Source: Tagetes erecta (lineage: Eukaryota > Streptophyta > Magnoliopsida > Asterales > Asteraceae). From it: a stretch of 64,000 bases of DNA. The notes beneath the pieces are model-generated. The model was not told where the DNA came from. It did not search any database and was given only the letters and a program-made list of their open reading frames with translations. Positions within the stretch are counted from its first letter, which is position 1. Every line of letters begins with the position of its first letter. Where the stretch lies: positions 23,647,000-23,710,999 of the forward strand of contig CM061487.1 of the NCBI GenBank assembly GCA_030867185.1, written 5' to 3'. Both the position numbers and the translations under genes were made by a program. Shown here one piece after another: positions 59,019 through 64,000 of the stretch.

Positions 59019-59348
59019 GTTAGGGATTATTTCTGTTTAAGATTTACTTTGTACTTTGTTTTATACATTTTGTATAGTTTAGGGTTAATTTTGTATTTTC
59101 CCTAATGTATTGTTGCATAAAGCATGTAGTAAGAGAATGTTAGTGAGAGAGTCTAGATCACAATTACACGTTAGAGAGAGAGTTAACTGTTTGTGATTTA
59201 CATTCTCCTGCACTTTTGTACTACAATTTGCTTTGATCATCAATACAAAGAGAATTATTAAGTAATGAATTGTGTTGTTGATTGAACTGTGTTTGTGTGC
59301 TTATTTCGTTCTGATCATTGAGCAATATCGATCCAATTGAACCTATCA
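59019..59348 (+). repeat. 5' LTR of element C
   Basis: 330 bp, TGTTAGGG...CCTATCA, the same ends as A and B but with many differences inside. It contains TTATACATTTTGTATAG, a possible TATA region, and an AGAGAGAGAGTTAAC block as in A/B. Confidence 0.9.
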
Positions 59349-59350
59349 AT

Positions 59351-59362
59351 TGGTATCAGAGC
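59351..59362 (+). promoter_or_regulatory. Primer binding site of element C
   Basis: TGGTATCAGAGC two bases after the LTR; tRNA-iMet type. Confidence 0.95.
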
Positions 59363-60049
59363 CATTGGTATTGTGTTCTTCGCTATCCATCAAGCAAAAC
59401 ACATCAATATTGCTCAAAATCATGATCTGAATGATCTGTTGTTGTTTTTAGTTGTGATTTATCATCGCTAGCACTTCTAATTCACAACAATTGTGCAAAT
59501 TCCATCAGATTATCATCAGATCTGAGGAATTAAGAAGATAGAGAAAGTTACTGTTCGATCAAAATTTTGCTCAAATTCAGCCGGGTGATAGTACTGTTTA
59601 GCCGGGTGATCAACTATTCAGCCGGGTAAACAACTTTGCTGTTGTGTGATCAACTACTGTTCAGCCGTGTAAACCTTGTTGTCGTGTCAAGTTCTAGCCG
59701 GGTCAAGCTTTTCAGCCGTGTGAAGTTTACTGTTCAGCCGTGTAACTGTTCAGCCGGGTAACATACTTGCCAGGTGAAGATTACAAGTGTTGTTGAAGAT
59801 TAACAACTGTTGAGCCGTGTGACTGTTTAGACGGGTGAAGACTATTCTCAGCCGGGTGAAGAACAAAATCCACTGTTCAGCCGGGTGAAGAAGAAATTTT
59901 CACTGTTCAGCCGTGTGATCATTTTTAGTTGTTTCAAACCTTGTTATCTTATCTTGTCATTATTTACTTGTCTTTATTTTAGTATTTTAACTACTTCTTT
60001 TCAAAAATCATTAAAAACACAAAAAATATTTTCTTTAAAAATTGTTAAA
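59363..60049 (+). other. 5' leader of element C with motif array
   Basis: No gene. At 59578-59920 about 16 copies of (CTGTT)CAGCCGGGTGA or CAGCCGTGTGA read in the sense direction, the same motif and orientation as in the leaders of A and B. Its survival while flanking leader sequence diverged suggests it matters to the element. Confidence 0.75.
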
Positions 60050-63000
60050 ATGGCACCTACTGATGATTCTGATAACCGTGTTCCTAGATTGGTTAATCGT
60101 GCAGATTTCAAGAACTGGACAATCAGATTGAAGCATCATCTATGCTCTATTGACAATGATCTTTGGAAGTCAATTGATAAAGGTCCTCACATTCCTACTA
60201 AGACTGCTCCTGATAGTGCAAGTACCTACACCAAAGACTCTACTGAACCTTATCCAGAAGATAATCTATCAACTGAAGACTTACGAAAGGTCAAGAATGA
60301 TAGTAAAGCTTTCTCTTTGATGTGTAAGGGATTGCCACTTCAAGTGTTGTCAAGGTTGGATGCTTATCAAACTGGCTACACATTGTTTAAAGCACTGAAA
60401 TCAATCTGTGAAGGAGGTGAACAACTTAGAAGTCTCAAGAAACAAAAGCTAAAGAGACATTTGGAGTTATTTGAACATATTGCTGGAGAATCTGTGCACC
60501 AGATGATGAATAGATTTGTTCATCTGACTACTGAAATGACAAATGTTGGTGCGAAGACAGATCTTCAAGACCTGAATGACAGATTACTGTGTGCTCTTCC
60601 ATCTTCATGGAAACAAACTGTGACACTGCTGAAGCATACAGAAAAGTTCCCTATGGACTTAGATCTGCTCATTGCAAAAATAGAAGAAGTAGAGATTGAT
60701 GAAAGCTGAAGAAATACTGACAGATCAGGTTCACATGCTCAGTACAAGTTTGTTGTGAATCCTGCTAACACAGTGGAGAATGCTTTTCTAGCACAAGATG
60801 CTACTAAGACTGATGATGAGGGTGATTTATTTGTTGGTGCAAGTTTTTACACTGATTCGTTATACATTCCAAATTCACCAACTTATTCTCAACCTCAATC
60901 TCCACCAAGAGCTCAAGTTCAAAGTCAGAATTTGAAGAATCAAGCAGAAAATCAAAGTTCGACTGTTCAAGCCAAAGTAAAAGATGTGATGAACATCTTG
61001 TTACAAGATGATGAGACCAAGACTGCCTTTATTGCTTTCATGGCAAGCTTTCAAGCTTATCAAGGAAGTCATTTGTCTCAGTTGGATGTCGTACTTCAAG
61101 ATCTTTTTGAAATGGATCCTGATGATGTTGAGGAAATGGATTTAAACTGGCAAATGGTGATGGTTGCTTATCGAACACAGAAGCATGCATATGTTAACCG
61201 AAGTTTCAAGCCACATGCAAACAAGACAGTTGGTTTTGACAAATCGAAGGCCAGATGTTTCAACTGTAATTGCTATGGTCACTTTTCAAGGGAATGCAAG
61301 GCTCCTAAGAATCAGAACTACAATGATCAATCAAGTTCGAGTGGACAAAATCATGGTCAAGGTCAAAGCTCCCAACCGTCTTCTAGTTATCAAAACAGAA
61401 ATCAACGTTTTAATCAGAGGCCATATCAAAGTCTTCCCATGCCAGAACTTAAAGATGAAGGCAAGAAACCAGAAGATCAGACTAAAGCACTGGTAGTTAG
61501 TGTGAAAGATGGATACGACTGGAGTACTTATGCGGAACAGTTTACATCTGATCTTACGTCAAGTTTGGCATTAGTCTGTGAAATTGAAGAAGACTGGTCT
61601 GAAGAAGGGGATGGTAAAATGATTGATACTGTGAGTGAAGATTCTGAGGAATATGACTGGAGTGCAAAGGCAGATCCTGTTGAAGAATCTGAACCAGAAA
61701 TTGCGCTTATGGCTACATCCAATGAGTCTTCATCATCTACTGAACAACCAAAGGTTAGTACTGAATTACCCCTAACTATGTTCCATTGCCTGCTGATGTT
61801 AAATAAAGGTTATGTTCTGAACAATGCATTAAACAAGTGGAACATTATCGAACTCATTCATTTAAAATTGGTGACAAATTAAGCAAACATGAGAAAATTC
61901 ATGAACAACTTAAAATTGATCACAAAATTGCTGATGAGAAGATATTGTCACTTAAAGAATCATGGAACAAAACCTTAAAGGAGTTGGAACTAGCAGCCTA
62001 ACAACTTGAAGAAATGACAAAGAATTTCGATCAAGAAAAGGTTGCTCATGCAATCACTCAAGTTGAATTAACAAAGGTTAAGAGTTGTAAAACTATGGTA
62101 AAACAACTTGTGAGTGAAAGAGGTAACAAAAACAAAACAGGGATGGTTTTACTCATGAACCAATGCCTAAATCAATCACACAAACTTTACCTGAAAACTT
62201 CAATGAATTTGATCATTCACCTAAAAATGAACGAAAATTCAAAGAAATTCAAAGAAGTAAATCCGAATCCGAAGGATCTGAGGAGTTGATTGAAAGTTTG
62301 AAAGAAGATGATGACGTGACAGTTGAAGCTGATGATGAAGATAGCAACAAATCTGATCCCATTCTGATCCAACTTGTTGAATATCCTGAACTGAATCCGA
62401 AGCAAGAAGAAAAGGTGAAGGATGAAGGTGAATTTTCAGGATACAATGATCCAGAATACATGAAATGGAAGAATGAGCAGAAAGCAAAAGTTGCTGATCA
62501 ACTGATCAAGAAGAATGCAGTGAAGAAGGCTGAAGTTTCAAATGCGAAGATGCAGAAACCGAAAGTAACAAACAATCAATCTGAAACAAAACAGTCAAAA
62601 GGTAAAAGTGTCATAAAATCGAATGACAACACCAAAGCTCAAATTGTTAAAACTGACAATGTCAAACCTGTCAAGAAGAAAGTGTCAAAAGGTAAAACAA
62701 TCAAGTTTGTGTCTGCAGGAACTTTCGATATGAACGGATCTTATGGTAACCAAATCAATTCTTCAATCAAATCTAACTCTGGTCTGAAAACAGGTTCAGG
62801 TCCTAAGTCTTCCGTTGTCAATGATAAAAGAATTGAAACAAAGAAGGTAACCAAACAAGACGGTTTAAAATCGAACCAAGTTCCCAAGTAATCAAAATCA
62901 CAAACAAAATCTCCACAAAAGAATCAAGTTAATCTAAAACCGAACAAAACTGATAATGAATCACGTGTGGGTTCAACTTCAAAAGTTAACAATCGGCTCT

Positions 63001-63590
63001 TTAGGATTAGCAAGAAACATTGTGAGATTTGTGATCGTTATAATCATGTCACTGCTCAATGTTTCTTTAACAGGTACTGCAGTTACTGTGACAAAAGAAA
63101 TCATTCTTCAGAGGAATGTTTTTATAACAAATTCTGTGATATTTGTGAAAGGAGAAATCATGACACAAAGGATTGTTTCTTTCGGAAAAACTCATCAAGA
63201 GAAATGACTTCGTTTCCAAATTTTCAAAGAAATCGAACTTTTGGTTTTCAAAAATTTAACCAAAGTCATTCTCCTGATTTGAGAACTTTCAAACGAAACA
63301 ATTCTGATTTTAATGACTTTTCATCAAGGAATGTGCAGGTTAACAGTTTTAAGCCAAGAGCTTTGATGGTGAGAAATCAGAAATTTGAAAATAACCTTGA
63401 TCCTAAGTTAGAGGAAAGGTTTACTGCTTTAAGAAGAAAGCAATCGAATCAAGCCAATGGGAGAAACAGTTTTCAACTAAATCTCTCGAATGAAACAAAT
63501 TTTCAAAATATTCATTATCAACAAGTTACTGTTATAGATAGATTCGGAAAACCCAAGACCATGTGGGCCTGGGTTGACCAAACTAACTAG
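60050..63590 (+). pseudogene. gag: Copia gag of element C, multiply broken
   Basis: The true start is the ATG at 60050 (MAPTDDSDNRVPRL). The UBN2-like domain is followed by a TGA at 60707-60709. The frame continues with the first CCHC knuckle (CFNCNCYGHFSREC) to a one-base loss near 61769. Further stops are TAA at 61999-62001 in the coiled coil and TAA at 62889-62891, with another frame change near 62145. The three tandem knuckles (CEICDRYNHVTAQC, CSYCDKRNHSSEEC, CDICERRNHDTKDC) and the ending MWAWVDQTN are intact to the TAG at 63588. Confidence 0.85.
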
Positions 63591-63603
63591 TTGAATTGTT
63601 GAA

Positions 63604-64000
63604 ATGCAGGTACGCCCTCGAAGACCGATCAACTCATGGTTTGTTGATAGTGGGTGTAGCCGGCACATGACAGGCAACCATGCCTTGCTTCAAGATTTTA
63701 AGCTAAAGAATGGTACACATGTTGCATTTGGAGGAGATGCTGGTGGAAAAATAACTGGAGAAGGAACCGTGTCAAATGGGGTCATTAGCTTTGATAAAGT
63801 CAACTACTGTGCACAGTTGAACTTTAATTTGCTAAGTGTATCTCAAATTTGTGACAAATCTTATTCAACTTTATTTGATGATTCTTTCTGTTATATTCTC
63901 AAACCAGGTTTCATGATTGACAATGAGTGGGTGGTAGTTAAAGCTCCAAGAGATCGTGATGTATACAAGCTTGATATGTCGCAGATTGATGCTGAAACTG
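63604..64000 (+). CDS. pol: Copia pol of element C, 5' end (continues beyond window)
   Basis: Open to the window edge (132 codons). It starts MQVRPRRPINSWFVDSGC as in A and B, 13 nt after the gag stop and in a different frame. It contains the aspartic protease motif DSG and the conserved LLSVSQICDK segment before the integrase zinc finger. No lesion so far; whether the rest is intact cannot be seen. Confidence 0.85.
   Translation, partial: MQVRPRRPINSWFVDSGCSRHMTGNHALLQDFKLKNGTHVAFGGDAGGKITGEGTVSNGVISFDKVNYCAQLNFNLLSVSQICDKSYSTLFDDSFCYILKPGFMIDNEWVVVKAPRDRDVYKLDMSQIDAET

Larger units (their letters stand above)
59019..64000 (+). mobile_element. Ty1/copia element C, 5' part (plus strand)
   Basis: Third member of the A/B family in the opposite orientation: LTR, primer site, motif-rich leader, decayed gag and the start of pol, cut by the window end. 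LTR and leader are clearly diverged from A/B, yet gag and pol start align well and the leader motif is retained. Older and defective in gag. Confidence 0.9.

Noticed and set aside
59885..60709. A longer gag start in element C at 59885
   Set aside because: The codon is GTG inside the leader motif array; the ATG at 60050 matches the gag starts of A and B.

Overview
The window looks like nuclear DNA from a flowering plant, from or next to a centromeric or pericentromeric satellite. Two things support this: about 18.5 kb of a 170-bp tandem satellite with higher-order structure, and nested LTR retrotransposons using a tRNA-iMet-type primer site. The style of the copia proteins, in particular the extra ORF after pol, recalls elements I associate with Asteraceae. 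That family assignment is memory-based inference. I see no host single-copy gene.

Layout. Positions 1-450, 2591-17209 and 18942-22400 are one satellite array, about 109 monomers of 170 bp, built from five monomer classes (a 5-mer = 850 bp and rearranged longer units). Two copies of a LINE-like retroposon (451-2590 and 17237-18941) interrupt it in the same orientation. Each carries only a DUF4283/CCHC-type ORF and a conserved hairpin 3' end before a short poly(A). Neither carries a reverse transcriptase. At 22400 the satellite stops abruptly inside a minus-strand copia element (A, 22401-51934).

Element A has its 5' LTR at 51601-51934, a damaged gag, an intact pol (28011-31460) and a long extra ORF cut off by the satellite. 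A second, very young copy of the same family (B, 32453-48078, minus strand, 15.6 kb) sits inside A's gag with a 5-bp target duplication. B's two LTRs differ by one substitution and one 2-bp indel. B encodes the extra 1,315-aa protein in full between pol and the 3' LTR, the position of env-like genes in Sireviruses. Its gag and pol carry nonsense codons and a catalytic integrase Asp-to-Asn change.

Right of A are a plus-strand copia remnant with doubled polypurine motifs and an LTR (51935-52556), remains of two long Ty3/gypsy (Tekay-like) LTRs (about 52780-55062 and 55063-57707), a primer site and a little internal sequence, then about 940 bp I cannot assign. From 59019 to the window end is a third member of the copia family (C, plus strand) with LTR, primer site, leader, pseudogenised gag and the start of an open pol.

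How it fits together: the autonomous parts are gag (UBN2-like, four CCHC knuckles), pol (protease, integrase, RT, RNase H) and the extra ORF. The most unusual signals are non-coding: a degenerate GCCGGGTGA-type motif repeated about 10-22 times in the leader before gag and again before the extra ORF; a separate 20-bp repeat family in opposite orientation; a run of C(UUCG)G-type hairpins in the gypsy LTR; and a covarying hairpin in the 3' UTR of the ORF1-only retroposon.
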